Origin: Salinisphaera hydrothermalis C41B8
GTDB lineage: Bacteria > Pseudomonadota > Gammaproteobacteria > Nevskiales > Salinisphaeraceae
Length of the DNA: 60,874 nucleotides
NCBI RefSeq assembly: GCF_000732535.1
Contig: NZ_APNK01000022.1
Span: 1-60,874, forward strand
Reading direction: 5' to 3'
Below, piece by piece: positions 1 to 9,359 of this stretch; the first letter of the stretch is position 1; every line of letters starts with the position of its first letter. The notes below the pieces were generated by a model. It was not told the DNA's origin. It saw only the letters and a program-made list of their open reading frames with translations, and made no database searches. Made by a program: the position numbers and the translations under genes.

Positions 1-325
1 TGCACGTAGATGGCGGTTAGTCATCAGGGGCGTTAGTTCGATCGTGGCGCGAATTGCTGTATGCGCTTCGTTCCCCCGCGAATCACTCGGGGTGCAAGCT
101 TCGTTCGGCTCGGTCTTCCGTTAGCGCCTCGGACCCGCTACGCCGCAACAACAGAACCGCATCTGTGTAATCTGCGCAATCTGCGGATCGTCCTACTTCA
201 ACGAACGAGGCCCGAAAAAACACCATGGCGCCCCGTGTCGGCCCGCTCGAAAGATTCATCCGCCATGAGCGCCCTTCGCGTTCATTGGCGGACTGGATGT
301 CGCGACCTCCGTGGCTTCATTTGTC
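1..325 (-). repeat. Dispersed nested-inverted-repeat element, partial copy
   Basis: This non-coding stretch downstream of priA is a diverged copy, in reverse orientation, of the repeat unit found twice at 14,989-15,771. The boundary hairpin (258-294, outer arms TCCGCCA and TTGGCGGA) is followed on the minus strand by the same landmarks in the same order: the GGGGCGCC block, the TTCGTT block, the CCGCAGAT...ACAGATGCGG block, a GTTCTG/AGCCGAAC centre, and the GGAACGAAGCGCATAC and ACCGCCATCTACGTG blocks. It is cut by the window start. Bases 295-325 resemble the sequence that precedes other unit boundaries. Reading frames here are by-products of the repeat; I see no real gene. Confidence 0.85.
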
Positions 326-358
326 TTCGCCAACGAAGCCTGGATAGCATAAAGACGC

Positions 359-2551
359 TTAGAGCAGGTCCTGTGGATCGACATCGATCGACCAGCGCAC
401 GCGCCGGGCGGCGGGCAGCTCGGCGAGCTGGGTCTGCCAGCGGTCGAGCACGGGATGCAGCAGTGCCCGGCGCGACGCATGCAACAGCAGATGGGCTCGA
501 TAGCGCCCGGCACGACGGGCCATGGGCGCCGGCACCGGACCCCAGCAGGCGAGTTCGCCGCCCAGCGGAATGGTTTCGGCCGCGGCGGCGAGGAAGTCGT
601 GCGGGTAGCGCTGCTCGTGGGCCTCTGCGCGCAGCAGGGCGAGATGCCCGTAGGGCGGCAGGGCGGTTGCTTCGCGTTCGGCCAGCGCGGCCTCGGCAAA
701 GCCGGGGTAGCCGCCGCCCAGCAGGCGCACGAGCATCGGATGCTCGGGGTTGCGTGTCTGCAGCCAGACTTCGCCGGGCCGATCGGCCCGGCCCGCGCGC
801 CCGGCGACCTGGGTGACGACCTGGGCCATATGTTCGGTGGCGCGGAAATCGGCCGAGAACAGGCCACCGTCGACGTCCAGCACGCCGACACAGGTCAGGC
901 GCGCAAAATCGTGGCCCTTGGCCAGCATCTGGGTGCCGACCAGCAGCTGGGTCTTGCCGCTGGCGACATCGGCCAGCTGGGCTTCCAGGCGCCCCTTACG
1001 GGCCATGCTGTCGCGATCGAAACGCGCGACCGCGACATCCGGAAAATGACTGCGCAACGCGCCGGCTACGCGCTGGGTGCCGGCGCCGAGCGCGATCAGG
1101 GATTCGCTGCCGCAGGACGCACACACCGTGGGCGCTTTCTCGGTGCTGCCGCAGTGATGACAGACGAGCCGGCTCATCGCACCGTGCACGGTCATCGGCG
1201 CATCGCAGCGATGACAGGGCGCACTCCAGCCGCAGTCGTGGCAGAACAGCGCCGGTGCGAAGCCGCGCCGGTTGATGAAGATCATCACCTGGTTGCCGGC
1301 TTCCAGATGCGGCCGGATTCGATTGATCAGCGGATCGGACAGGCCGCCGTCGAGCGGCCGCGAGCGGATGTCGATGAGTCGGATCGCCGGCAGGGCGGCG
1401 CCGGTGGCTCGACGCACGAGCTTGTGATGGACGAACCGGCCGGCGCGGGCGTTGTGCAGCGTCTCCAGCGCCGGCGTGGCGCTGCCGAGCAGAATCGGGA
1501 TAGCCGCGTCCTGGGCGCGTTTCAGCGCCACGTCGCGGGCGTGGTAACGCAGCCCGTCGCCTTGTTTATAAGAGCCGTCGTGCTCTTCGTCGACGATGAT
1601 CAGGCCCAGCCGCGGCATGGGCGTGAATATGGCCGAGCGCGTGCCGATGACGATATCCGCCTCGCCGGCGCCGGCGGCTTTCCAGACATCCGCGCGTTCG
1701 CCGTCCGAGCGCTGCGAGTGCAACACGCCGATGGCGGCCGCAAATCGCGAGCGCAGGCGATCGATGAGCTGCGGCGTCAGGCCGATCTCCGGGGCCAGAA
1801 ACAGCACTTGCCGTCCGGTCGCCAGGATATCGGCCATGCGCTGGAAATAGATTTCGGTCTTGCCCGAGCCGGTCACGCCTTCGATCAGGGCCGGGGCAAA
1901 GCCGCTGGCCGTGCGCAGGCGATCGACCACGTCTTGTTGATCCGATGTCAGCGCGGGCGGCGTGCCGGCAGTGCCGGTCTCAAGACCGCCCGGCAGCGCG
2001 ACGGCCTCGATCAGCCCACGCTCGGCCAGCGCGTTCAACGGCCGCTGGGCGCCCGGGAAGCGGGCCAGCAGCGTGCCGTGTGCTACGGCGTTGCCGGCCG
2101 CGCGGATGGCCGCCAACAGTTCCTGCTGGCGTGGGGCGCGTGTCAACGCGGCTTCGGCCTCGGCCGGTGCGTCAGCGACCGCCTGCCATCCGCGGTTGCG
2201 GGTGGATTCGGTGTCGGTGCGAGTACGGCGCAGCGCGGCCGGCAGGGCGGTGGCCAGCGTATCGCCGAGCGGGTGATGGTAATAGCGCGCGGTCCAGCGC
2301 AGCAGTTTGAGCAGGGCCTCGTCGAACAGCGGCGTGTCATCCAGCACGCGCAGCACCGGCTTGAGCTTGTCGGGGGCGACCTGACTTTCGACATCGGTGG
2401 CGACGATCACGCCCACCAGCGGTCGCCGGCCGAATCGGATCTGTACCCGCGCACCGACTGGCGCGGACGCGGCCGGGTCGACGAGGTAGTCGAAAGTGCC
2501 GTACAGGGGCACTGGCACGGCGACCCGGATCACGGGGTAATCCTGTTCCAT
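359..2551 (-). CDS. priA: Primosomal protein N' (replication restart helicase PriA)
   Basis: PriA is the superfamily 2 DNA helicase that recognises stalled forks and reloads the replisome through PriB/DnaT/DnaC. The protein of about 730 residues matches the usual size (E. coli 732). It has an N-terminal DNA-binding region, Walker A GVTGSGKT at about residues 225-232, a DEEH box at about 321-324, and a zinc-binding insertion with eight cysteines at about 437-480 (CHDC, CHRC, CHHC, CASC), then the C-terminal helicase lobe. I chose the ATG at 2551; a TTG lies immediately before it in frame. The gene ends next to a dispersed repeat. Identification is secure. Confidence 0.97.
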   Translation of the reverse strand: MEQDYPVIRVAVPVPLYGTFDYLVDPAASAPVGARVQIRFGRRPLVGVIVATDVESQVAPDKLKPVLRVLDDTPLFDEALLKLLRWTARYYHHPLGDTLATALPAALRRTRTDTESTRNRGWQAVADAPAEAEAALTRAPRQQELLAAIRAAGNAVAHGTLLARFPGAQRPLNALAERGLIEAVALPGGLETGTAGTPPALTSDQQDVVDRLRTASGFAPALIEGVTGSGKTEIYFQRMADILATGRQVLFLAPEIGLTPQLIDRLRSRFAAAIGVLHSQRSDGERADVWKAAGAGEADIVIGTRSAIFTPMPRLGLIIVDEEHDGSYKQGDGLRYHARDVALKRAQDAAIPILLGSATPALETLHNARAGRFVHHKLVRRATGAALPAIRLIDIRSRPLDGGLSDPLINRIRPHLEAGNQVMIFINRRGFAPALFCHDCGWSAPCHRCDAPMTVHGAMSRLVCHHCGSTEKAPTVCASCGSESLIALGAGTQRVAGALRSHFPDVAVARFDRDSMARKGRLEAQLADVASGKTQLLVGTQMLAKGHDFARLTCVGVLDVDGGLFSADFRATEHMAQVVTQVAGRAGRADRPGEVWLQTRNPEHPMLVRLLGGGYPGFAEAALAEREATALPPYGHLALLRAEAHEQRYPHDFLAAAAETIPLGGELACWGPVPAPMARRAGRYRAHLLLHASRRALLHPVLDRWQTQLAELPAARRVRWSIDVDPQDLL

Positions 2552-2836
2552 CAACGCTCTATATCCTGTGGATAAGTGCGTGGATGAATTTGGGACGCCT
2601 GCGCCCGAGGCGGACGCCTATCGTGCCTATGGCGCGAAATTCCCTATAAATAACGTATCGATTCAATATCTTATAATTTGTCTTCATGAGCCCGGACATT
2701 TCGGGGCTCAGGACGTCGGCCGAATCGGGACTGTGGATTTGTGCACAACTGAATGTGGAAACAAGACAATTTCCCATACGGCCATGCCAGCGCGATGGTT
2801 TGCGGCAGGTGACGTCTTGGGTCAGTCGCGGCGTGG
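2552..2836. other. Intergenic leader of priA, AT-rich, no gene
   Basis: This gap of about 285 bp separates the Nudix gene from priA, both on the minus strand. It holds a conspicuously AT-rich block at about 2640-2685 in GC-rich surroundings, probably the priA promoter area, but I could not fix a convincing -35/-10 pair. A short inverted repeat, GAGCCC...GGGCTC (2687-2708), could help end Nudix transcription, though no T-run follows it. Open frames here lack coding character. Confidence 0.4.
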
Positions 2837-3430
2837 TCATCGGGGCGAACCGGATCCGATGCGGCGCAGCTCATCCAGCATGAGCAGGGTCAGACCCCAC
2901 AGACGTCGACCGTTGCCGCAATCGTAGCAGGGCATCGTCTTCGCCAAGCCGCGAATATGCCAGGTTAGCTGCCCGCGGTTGATGGGCTCGTCGAGCCAGG
3001 CGAGCGGAATCCATTGCCAACCGGCAATCTCGGCGTTGGGCGCGATTTGCGCGTCGCTCGGCCAGCGATAGACGAATGGAGAAATCACCATCGGCCGCCG
3101 GCGGCGATGATCGAGGGTAAGCCGGTCGGACAGCCGGCCGATACCCCGGGTGCGATCGATCGCCACCCCGATCTCCTCGGCGGTTTCGCGACAGGCCGCG
3201 CGCGAGGCGCTGGCTTCGTCGACGGCCTCGATACGCCCGCCGGGCAGCGCCATGTCGCCCGACCACGGGTCGCCGGGGCGATGGGCGCGTTCGACCACAA
3301 GCACTTCCACGCCCTGGCGCGAATCGCGCAGCAGGGCAGCAACCGCCGCGCGCTTGAGGCGGCGGCGCAGCATATTGCGGCGTGGGTGGTGTCGCCGGAG
3401 TCGGGCGACGAGCGGGGCGAGTTCATGCAT
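2837..3430 (-). CDS. Nudix hydrolase, NudL (CoA pyrophosphatase)-like
   Basis: This 197-residue Nudix-fold phosphohydrolase has the core RETAEEIGV preceded by LPGGRIEAVD, at about residues 62-90. The spacing between the GG and the RE is about two residues longer than the canonical Nudix box, as in the CoA-diphosphatase (NudL/YeaB) subgroup, where it is also extended. Substrates of that subgroup are CoA and acyl-CoA, but the assignment rests on this resemblance only. It starts with an arginine-rich helix (RLRRHHPRRNMLRRRLKRA). It is separated from pntB by a strong terminator, so it is probably transcribed independently. Confidence 0.8.
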   Translation of the reverse strand: MHELAPLVARLRRHHPRRNMLRRRLKRAAVAALLRDSRQGVEVLVVERAHRPGDPWSGDMALPGGRIEAVDEASASRAACRETAEEIGVAIDRTRGIGRLSDRLTLDHRRRRPMVISPFVYRWPSDAQIAPNAEIAGWQWIPLAWLDEPINRGQLTWHIRGLAKTMPCYDCGNGRRLWGLTLLMLDELRRIGSGSPR

Positions 3431-3470
3431 GGCGATCGAGGATACGACCGATCGCCAAGCGCTGCATGCG

Positions 3471-3501
3471 CAAACAGGAAAGCCGCCCGGAAGGCGGCTT
3501 T
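3471..3501 (-). terminator. Rho-independent terminator of pnt operon
   Basis: A perfect 9-bp stem, AAAGCCGCC / GGCGGCTTT (3479-3501) with a 5-nt loop, is followed on the minus strand by a T-rich run (TTTCCTGTTT). It lies 24 bp beyond the pntB stop. Confidence 0.85.
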
Positions 3502-3524
3502 CAAAAGTGCAGGAGACGCGACGC

Positions 3525-4922
3525 TTAGATCTGCTTCAACCCGCTGGTCAGATCGGCACAGACCTGCTTGGCATCGCCGAACACCATGCGGGTGTTTTCG
3601 CCGAAGAACAGGTGGTTGGCCACGCCGGAAAAGCCGGTGCCTTTGCCACGCTTGATTACGTAGACCTCGCGCGCCGCGCCGACATTGAGGATCGGCATGC
3701 CGTAGATCGGGCTGCCCTTGTCCTCCTTGGCGGCCGGATTGACCACGTCGTTGGCGCCGATGACCAGTGCGGCATCGGCCGACGGGAATTCCGGGTTGAT
3801 CTCTTCCAGATCGTAGATCAGGTCGTAGGGCACGCCGGCCTCGGCCAGCAGCACGTTCATATGCCCCGGCATACGCCCGGCGACCGGATGGATGGCGAAC
3901 TTCACGTCCACCCCGTGTTCCTTCTGCAGCGCCTGCACGAACTCCCAGAGCTTGTGCTGGGCCTGGGCTACGGCCAAGCCGTAGCCGGGCACGATGATCA
4001 ACGAATCGGCATAGGCCATGGAGGCGGCGGCATCGAAGGCCTCGACCGATTTCATCTCGCCTTCCGGGCCCTCGGCCTGGGCACCGTCGTCCACGCCGAA
4101 GCCGGCGAACAGGACGTTGGTCAGTGAGCGATTCATGCCCTTGGCCATCAGATAGGTGAGCAGCGAGCCGGCCGCGCCCACCACCATGCCGGCGATGATC
4201 ATGGCCGGGTTGTCGATGACATAGCCCTCGAAGGCCACCGCCAGGCCGGTGAAGGCGTTGTACATCGAGATGACCACCGGCATGTCGGCGCCGCCGATCG
4301 GAATCGTCAGCAGCACGCCGAAGGCCAGGCTCATGAAGAAGAACAGAGTGACCAGTACCGGCGCCGAGAAATCGGAGGCCACGATCGCCCAACCGAAGAT
4401 CACGATCAGCGCGGCCAGCGCCAGCGTGGCGAACTGCTGGCCGGGGATACGGAAGCTCTTGGTGAGCTTGCCCTCAAGCTTGGCCCAGGCGATCAGCGAC
4501 CCGGCGAACGACACGCCGCCGATCAGCGCGCCGACCACGGCCATGATGATCAGCCCGAAGCCGGCCGAGAATGCCTCGTGCGAGTACATCTCGATGAGAG
4601 CGATGGCCGCGGCCGCGCCGCCGCCCATGCCGTTGTAGAGCGCGACCATCTGCGGCATGGCCGTCATCTGGACGCGCTTGCCCGAGACCCAGGCCGCCGA
4701 TCCACCGATGGCGATGGCCACGATCATGAGGATGTAATGCCAGGCGTTGCCGTGAATGGCCGGGTGGAAGAAGGTGAAGAGCGTTGCCACCAGCATGCCG
4801 GCGCCGGCGACCTTGATGCCGTTGCGCGCGGTGCGCGGCGAGCCCATCTGCTTGAGACCGTAGATGAACAGGACCGCGGCGACGAAATAGCTCGCGTTGA
4901 CGAGAAAGCCCCAGAAACCCAT
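3525..4922 (-). CDS. pntB: NAD(P) transhydrogenase subunit beta
   Basis: PntB is the membrane and NADP(H)-binding subunit of the proton-translocating transhydrogenase, which uses the proton gradient to reduce NADP+ with NADH. The 465 residues match the family (E. coli 462). There are about nine N-terminal hydrophobic segments up to about residue 260, then a soluble Rossmann-like domain III with IIVPGYGLAVAQAQ, HPVAGRMPGHMNVLLAEA, and the VIGANDVVNPAA and GKGTGFSG motifs that contact NADP. It is last in the operon pntAA-pntAB-pntB and is followed by a strong terminator. Confidence 0.97.
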   Translation of the reverse strand: MGFWGFLVNASYFVAAVLFIYGLKQMGSPRTARNGIKVAGAGMLVATLFTFFHPAIHGNAWHYILMIVAIAIGGSAAWVSGKRVQMTAMPQMVALYNGMGGGAAAAIALIEMYSHEAFSAGFGLIIMAVVGALIGGVSFAGSLIAWAKLEGKLTKSFRIPGQQFATLALAALIVIFGWAIVASDFSAPVLVTLFFFMSLAFGVLLTIPIGGADMPVVISMYNAFTGLAVAFEGYVIDNPAMIIAGMVVGAAGSLLTYLMAKGMNRSLTNVLFAGFGVDDGAQAEGPEGEMKSVEAFDAAASMAYADSLIIVPGYGLAVAQAQHKLWEFVQALQKEHGVDVKFAIHPVAGRMPGHMNVLLAEAGVPYDLIYDLEEINPEFPSADAALVIGANDVVNPAAKEDKGSPIYGMPILNVGAAREVYVIKRGKGTGFSGVANHLFFGENTRMVFGDAKQVCADLTSGLKQI

Positions 4923-4954
4923 AGGTGACCCCTTTTATCGTGGTTTTTCTTGGA

Positions 4955-5239
4955 TCAGTCCTTGGAGGACTTGAACATTTCGAGCATGCGCTCGGTCACG
5001 ACATAGCCGCCTACGGCGTTGCCGGCGGCCAGAATCGTGCCCACGAAGCCGATCAGGGTCTCCCAGAACCCGTCGGCGTTGCCGAGCGCGACCATCGCGC
5101 CGACCAGCACGATGCCGTGCACGAAGTTCGAGCCCGACATCAGGGGCGTGTGCAGGATGGTCGGCACGCGGCCGATGATCTCGTAGCCGGTAAAGGCCGC
5201 GAGCATGAAGATATAAAGGGCGACGAAGCCGGTGATCAT
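4955..5239 (-). CDS. pntAB: NAD(P) transhydrogenase subunit alpha, membrane part
   Basis: This 94-residue, three-helix domain II of the alpha subunit is encoded as a separate gene, as in Rhodospirillum-type three-gene transhydrogenases (in E. coli it is fused to PntA). The signature IIGRVPTILHTPLMSGSNFV is present. I chose the ATG at 5239, preceded by GGGGAG at good spacing, rather than upstream in-frame starts that would add a basic, non-homologous tail. It works as part of the proton channel with PntB. Confidence 0.93.
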   Translation of the reverse strand: MITGFVALYIFMLAAFTGYEIIGRVPTILHTPLMSGSNFVHGIVLVGAMVALGNADGFWETLIGFVGTILAAGNAVGGYVVTERMLEMFKSSKD

Positions 5240-5294
5240 GGTAATTCTCCCCGAATGCGCGTGAACTGTTGTTGTAACGGTTTCTGTTCTGCGT

Positions 5295-6500
5295 CTAGCC
5301 GTTGTTGCCGCTGGCGACGGATTCGTCGGTTTCCGCATAGCCGAGCGCGGTCCGAACCGATTCGTTGACGAGCTTGCCGTCGTGCGTGAGCACGGCCTTG
5401 GCCAGAATCTCGTCGTCCCAGTCGAAATCGAGTTTATGTTTCTTGTCGCCCGGTTTGACGTCGTCCTGGCCTTCTTCCTCGACCACGATCAGCTGGAGGA
5501 AGTTGAACAGATTCTGGGCGTACATCTCGCTGGCGTGCTCGGCCAGCAGCGATGGCATGTTCGACGGCCCGTGGATGGTGACCGATCCGTGGGTGACGAT
5601 CTCGTCGGGCTGCGTGAGCTCGCAGTTGCCGCCGCCGGAAGCCGCCAGATCGACCAGCACCGCGCCAGGCTTCATCCGCTCGACCATAGCCTTCGACACG
5701 ATCTTCGGCGCGGGCCGGCCGGGTACGGCGGCCGTGGTGATCACGGCATCGGCGTCGGCCATGTTGTCGGCCAACATCTGTTGCTGTTTGGCTTTTTCTT
5801 CGTCGGTGAGTTCGCGGGCATAGCCACCCTCGGCCTCGGCTTTCACGCCTTCGGCCACCAGAAACTCGGCACCCAGCGACTCGACCTGTTCCTTGGTTTC
5901 GGTGCGGACGTCATAGCCGTAGACCTTGGCGCCCAGGCGTCCGGCCGTGGCGATTGCTTGCAGGCCGGCCACACCGGCGCCGATGACCAGCACCTTGGCC
6001 GGCCGGATGGTGCCGGCGGCCGTGGTGAGCATGGGCAGAAAACGCTCGAGCGCGTTGGCGGCGATCAGCGCGGCCTTGTAGCCGGCCGCGTTGGCCTGAG
6101 AGGACAGGGCATCCATGGACTGCGCCCGGCTGATGCGTGGGATCAGCTCCATGGCGAAGCAGGTGACGTTGTTCTTCACCAGGGCGTCGACCACGTCCGG
6201 GTTGTTGTGGCCCTGAACGAAACTGACCAGGACCGACCCCTTTTTCATCTTCTCGATCTGCTTGATCTCGGGCGCGTTGACCGCAAGCACCACATTGGCG
6301 CTGTAGATCTCGTCCGCGCGCCCGGACAGCACGACAGGCTCTTCGTAGGATTCGTCGGGAATCCGGCTCGCTTCGCCCGCGCCCTTCGCCACGGTGAGTG
6401 CCACATCCATCTTGGTCAGCTTGGCGGCGACCTTGGGTACCATCGCGACGCGCTTCTCGCCCGCCGCTGTCTCCTTCGCTACAGCAATCGATACGGTCAT
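5295..6500 (-). CDS. pntAA: NAD(P) transhydrogenase subunit alpha, NAD-binding part
   Basis: This 401-residue soluble domain I binds NAD(H) at the cytoplasmic face of transhydrogenase. It begins SIAVAKETAAGEKRVAMVP, typical of the alanine dehydrogenase/PNT N-terminal domain, and has the dinucleotide-binding segment VLVIGAGVAGLQAIATAGRLG at about residues 170-190. It also carries the mobile-loop region (AEGGYARE) and AVLVDLAASGGGNCE. It is first in a three-gene minus-strand operon, so its upstream region should hold the operon promoter. The complex likely supplies NADPH and links redox balance to proton-motive force. Confidence 0.95.
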   Translation of the reverse strand: MTVSIAVAKETAAGEKRVAMVPKVAAKLTKMDVALTVAKGAGEASRIPDESYEEPVVLSGRADEIYSANVVLAVNAPEIKQIEKMKKGSVLVSFVQGHNNPDVVDALVKNNVTCFAMELIPRISRAQSMDALSSQANAAGYKAALIAANALERFLPMLTTAAGTIRPAKVLVIGAGVAGLQAIATAGRLGAKVYGYDVRTETKEQVESLGAEFLVAEGVKAEAEGGYARELTDEEKAKQQQMLADNMADADAVITTAAVPGRPAPKIVSKAMVERMKPGAVLVDLAASGGGNCELTQPDEIVTHGSVTIHGPSNMPSLLAEHASEMYAQNLFNFLQLIVVEEEGQDDVKPGDKKHKLDFDWDDEILAKAVLTHDGKLVNESVRTALGYAETDESVASGNNG

Positions 6501-6702
6501 ATTCTTGTTCGGCCCGTGTTCGAGTCGTCGATGACGTGAGTTACGTGTTCGGCCGGTGGTGGCCGCTCCTCCCTGACCGGTGAAAACACCGGAGCACCGA
6601 GTCTAACCACATAATCGGCCGGATAGCGAGCTTGAAAGAATATAATTTCCAAATATTTTATTGTTGGAATTTTTATTCTTTATCGGTTTTGGCCTCAGTG
6701 CC
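6501..6702 (-). promoter_or_regulatory. Upstream region of pnt operon with AT-rich inverted repeat
   Basis: The gap contains an unusually AT-rich block (6641-6690) with a perfect inverted repeat, TTCCAA-N11-TTGGAA (6647-6669), next to TATAAT/TATATT-like hexamers. Nearer the gene there is a small hairpin CCGGTG-AAAA-CACCGG (6577-6592). I infer a regulated promoter for pntAA, or the end of the upstream minus-strand gene. No clear -35/-10 pair was found. Confidence 0.35.
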
Positions 6703-7470
6703 TCACTGGCTGACGGTCGGGGCCTCCGGCTTCTGCTCGACGTAGTTGTCGGGGATCTGGAAGCGACTGTCGGGAATCGAGCGGTGGCTGACGGCCGCCA
6801 GCGTGCGCTGTTCGCCCGACAGGCCATCCTGGAAGCGCACCGGCATGCCGGACAGATTGCGATAGGGCAAACCGATGCCTTCCAGGCCGGTGCCCGACAA
6901 CATGTCGCGCAGCAGGGCGAACATGGATTTCACGGTCGCGAAGCTGGCACTCGACAGCCCCAGCGCCTTAGCGCTGGCCACGCACATCTTGTCGGCCGGT
7001 TGGCCGCCGCGCACGATCTGGATGACGTCGCAGGCAACGCCATCCACGTGATCGGTAGCACCGGTGTGATCCAGTCCGATGGACTGCTGCTTGCCGTTCA
7101 GGCCGGGCACTTTTTCGGCCATGGCTGCGCGGGCCGCGGCGCGACGATCGGCGGGCAACTGCTGCAGACGATTCTCGATCCGGGCGCGCAGGGCGTCCAT
7201 CTGATGACGGATCTCGCCCGCCGTGTTCTTGTCCAGCCGGGTGTAGGTCTGATCCTTGGGCGAGACCGAGATGATGGCCGGGTCGTTGCGCTTGTAGAGT
7301 TGCCAGCCGTCGCCGTCGCCGTCGATGCGCACCGCGTTGGGGGTGATATAGACCTTGTATTGGCCGCTGGCGCCGACATAGGTGAGCGTCGTGTCGGCGG
7401 CGGCCGGGCCGGCGAACGCCGCCAGAGCGGCCAATGCGAGCAGGGCCGCGCCCCACGTCTTGCGAATCAT
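6703..7470 (-). CDS. Exported protein of unknown function (DUF4412-like)
   Basis: This 255-residue protein has a clear Sec signal peptide (MIRKTWGAALLALAALAAFA...AAADTT, cleavage near residue 25). The mature part starts with a beta-rich segment (LTYVGASGQYKVYITPNAVRI) and an ISVSPKDQTYTRLD stretch typical of DUF4412-like periplasmic proteins. Two cysteines in the middle (VACDVIQI and KMCVAS) could form a disulfide. No catalytic motif is visible. It is a single gene, divergent from the exonuclease gene. I do not know its function. Confidence 0.7.
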   Translation of the reverse strand: MIRKTWGAALLALAALAAFAGPAAADTTLTYVGASGQYKVYITPNAVRIDGDGDGWQLYKRNDPAIISVSPKDQTYTRLDKNTAGEIRHQMDALRARIENRLQQLPADRRAAARAAMAEKVPGLNGKQQSIGLDHTGATDHVDGVACDVIQIVRGGQPADKMCVASAKALGLSSASFATVKSMFALLRDMLSGTGLEGIGLPYRNLSGMPVRFQDGLSGEQRTLAAVSHRSIPDSRFQIPDNYVEQKPEAPTVSQ

Positions 7471-7538
7471 GTGTGTCTCCGAATAACAGGTGACCGGCGC
7501 CGTGGCGCCAACCGGCGATCGGTCAGTACACTACGCAC

Positions 7539-8423
7539 ATGCTGCTGATCGACGCCAGCGTCTATATCTTCCGGGCGTTCCATGCGTTGCCGGACTCTAT
7601 CACCGGGTCTGGCGGCCGGCCGCTGAACGCCGTGCATGGCTACGTCGGGTTTCTGACCGGCCTGCTCGCGGCAGCGGCCGGCGAGCAACGGATCGCCGCG
7701 GCCTTCGACGAATCACTGACCAGCTCGTTTCGCAACGAATTCTTTGCCGACTACAAGGCCAATCGCGAGCAGCCGCCGGCCGATCTCGTCGATCAGATCG
7801 GCGCTTGCCGGGCGATTACCGAGGCGCTCGGCGTCGCGACGCTGTCGAGCCCGCGCTACGAGGCCGACGATCTGATTGCGACGCTGGCTGCCACGAGTGA
7901 CGAGTCGGTCACGATCGTGACCTCGGACAAGGACCTGGCGCAGATCCTCGGACCCGGCGATATCCTCTGGGACTATGCCCGCGAGATGCGCTACGACGAG
8001 GCCGCGATTCACGAGCGCTTCGGCGTGGTGCCGGCGGCGATTCCGGATTATCTCGCGCTGGTCGGCGATAGCGCCGACAACATCCCCGGCGTGCCGGGGA
8101 TCGGCGCCAAGACGGCGGCGGCGCTGCTGGCGCGTTTTCCCGACCTCGAGACGATGCTGGGCGACCCGGAGGGTGTGCGCGCCACGGATGTGCGCGGCGC
8201 CCAATCGCTGGCGTCGAAACTCGAGGCACATGCCGAGCAGGCGAGGTTGTCTCGACGTCTGGCCACCGTAGTGGCGGATATCGATCTCGACGCCGCGCAG
8301 CGCGATATCGAGCGCCGGGCGCCCGATGCGACGCGGCTACGACAACTGTGCGACGAACTCGGCGTCGGCCGGCGGTTGCGCAATCAACTCGGCCTGGGCG
8401 ATACCGAAAGCGAGGCAACATGA
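7539..8423 (+). CDS. 5'-3' exonuclease / flap endonuclease (Xni/PolA N-domain family)
   Basis: This 294-residue homologue of the DNA polymerase I 5'-nuclease domain carries no polymerase. Conserved acidic motifs are visible: LLIDASVYIFRAFHALP at the N-terminus, AAFDESLTSSFRNEFFADYKA, YEADDLIATLA, TSDKDLAQIL, and the helix-hairpin-helix GDSADNIPGVPGIGAKTAA near residues 170-190. It presumably trims flaps or RNA primers. Its stop overlaps the start of the next gene by 4 bp (ATGA), so the two are translationally coupled. Confidence 0.9.
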   Translation: MLLIDASVYIFRAFHALPDSITGSGGRPLNAVHGYVGFLTGLLAAAAGEQRIAAAFDESLTSSFRNEFFADYKANREQPPADLVDQIGACRAITEALGVATLSSPRYEADDLIATLAATSDESVTIVTSDKDLAQILGPGDILWDYAREMRYDEAAIHERFGVVPAAIPDYLALVGDSADNIPGVPGIGAKTAAALLARFPDLETMLGDPEGVRATDVRGAQSLASKLEAHAEQARLSRRLATVVADIDLDAAQRDIERRAPDATRLRQLCDELGVGRRLRNQLGLGDTESEAT

Positions 8424-9298
8424 GCGACTGGGCGGCCATCGAACACGCGATTTCAGCGGCGACCGGCCGTGCCTTCAGCATCGACGATCGACGCGCGGCG
8501 CTGGGCGGCGATATCAACGAGGCGCATATTCTCGGCGACGGCGAGCGCCGTTTTTTCGTCAAGACCAACCGGCCGGAGCGCCGCGACATGTTCGAGGCCG
8601 AGGCGGCCGGCCTGGTCGAGCTGCGCCAGGCTACGCTGCTGCGGGTGCCGGAGCCGATTACGGTCGACGCGACAGGGGAACTGGCGTTTATCGTGCTCGA
8701 ATACGTGCCGCTCGCACGGCCGACCCGGGAATCGATGACGCGCCTCGGCGAAGGGCTGGCCGAGTTGCATGGCATCGTGGCCACCCGCCACGGCTGGGAC
8801 CGCGACAACACGCTCGGCCCCAACCCCCAACACAACGCCCGCCACGCCGACTGGACCGAGTTCTGGCGTGAGAACCGCTTGGCGGTGATGCTCGACGCGT
8901 TGGCCCCGGATTATCCCGACGTCGCGCGTGATGGCGACCGGCTGCTGGCGGTTCTGCCGGATCTGCTGAGTGGGCATAAACCCGAGGCGTCGCTGTTGCA
9001 CGGCGATCTCTGGGGCGGCAATGCCGGCATGGACGAAGACGGGCGTCCGGTGATCTACGATCCGGCGGTCTATTACGGCGATCGCGAGACCGATCTGGCG
9101 CTGACCGAGCTGTTCGGCGGTTTCTCGCCCGATTTCTACGAAGCCTACTGGGGCGCCTGGCCGGCGGCCGCCGGTTATCGCGAGATTCGCCGGCCGCTGT
9201 ACCAGCTGCATCATCTGCTCAACCACGCGCGTCTGTTCGGCGGCGGTTACGCGGCCCAGGCACGCCGCGTGATGAATCAGCTCATCGCGCGGGCGTAG
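8420..9298 (+). CDS. Fructosamine kinase family protein
   Basis: This 292-residue protein is of the fructosamine-3-kinase/YniA family, a protein-kinase-like fold that phosphorylates ketosamines (protein deglycation). Motifs are [10 protein letters not shown] (nucleotide loop), FFVKTN (lysine), [12 protein letters not shown] (catalytic loop, about residue 195) and [20 protein letters not shown] (metal-binding Asp and family signature). I chose the ATG at 8420, overlapping the exonuclease stop (ATGA), over an earlier in-frame ATG inside that gene. The physiological substrate is unknown. Confidence 0.9.
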   Translation: MSDWAAIEHAISAATGRAFSIDDRRAALGGDINEAHILGDGERRFFVKTNRPERRDMFEAEAAGLVELRQATLLRVPEPITVDATGELAFIVLEYVPLARPTRESMTRLGEGLAELHGIVATRHGWDRDNTLGPNPQHNARHADWTEFWRENRLAVMLDALAPDYPDVARDGDRLLAVLPDLLSGHKPEASLLHGDLWGGNAGMDEDGRPVIYDPAVYYGDRETDLALTELFGGFSPDFYEAYWGAWPAAAGYREIRRPLYQLHHLLNHARLFGGGYAAQARRVMNQLIARA

Positions 9299-9359
9299 CC
9301 GGGCCGATCGAGGCGCCGGTACAATACGCGGCGTTCCCATTTCAAGCGCGCGGCGCGCC

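Noticed and set aside
455-2575. 706-residue frame opposite priA
   Set aside because: Antisense shadow of a secure gene; the translation is Arg/Gly/Gln-rich without any domain, a usual result of GC-rich DNA.
2568-2927. 119-residue frame in the priA-Nudix gap
   Set aside because: No ribosome-binding site, overlaps the Nudix 3' end in antisense, and crosses an AT-rich likely promoter.
5382-6539. 385-residue frame opposite pntAA
   Set aside because: Antisense to a conserved gene; low-complexity His/Gly/Asp-rich translation with no recognised fold.
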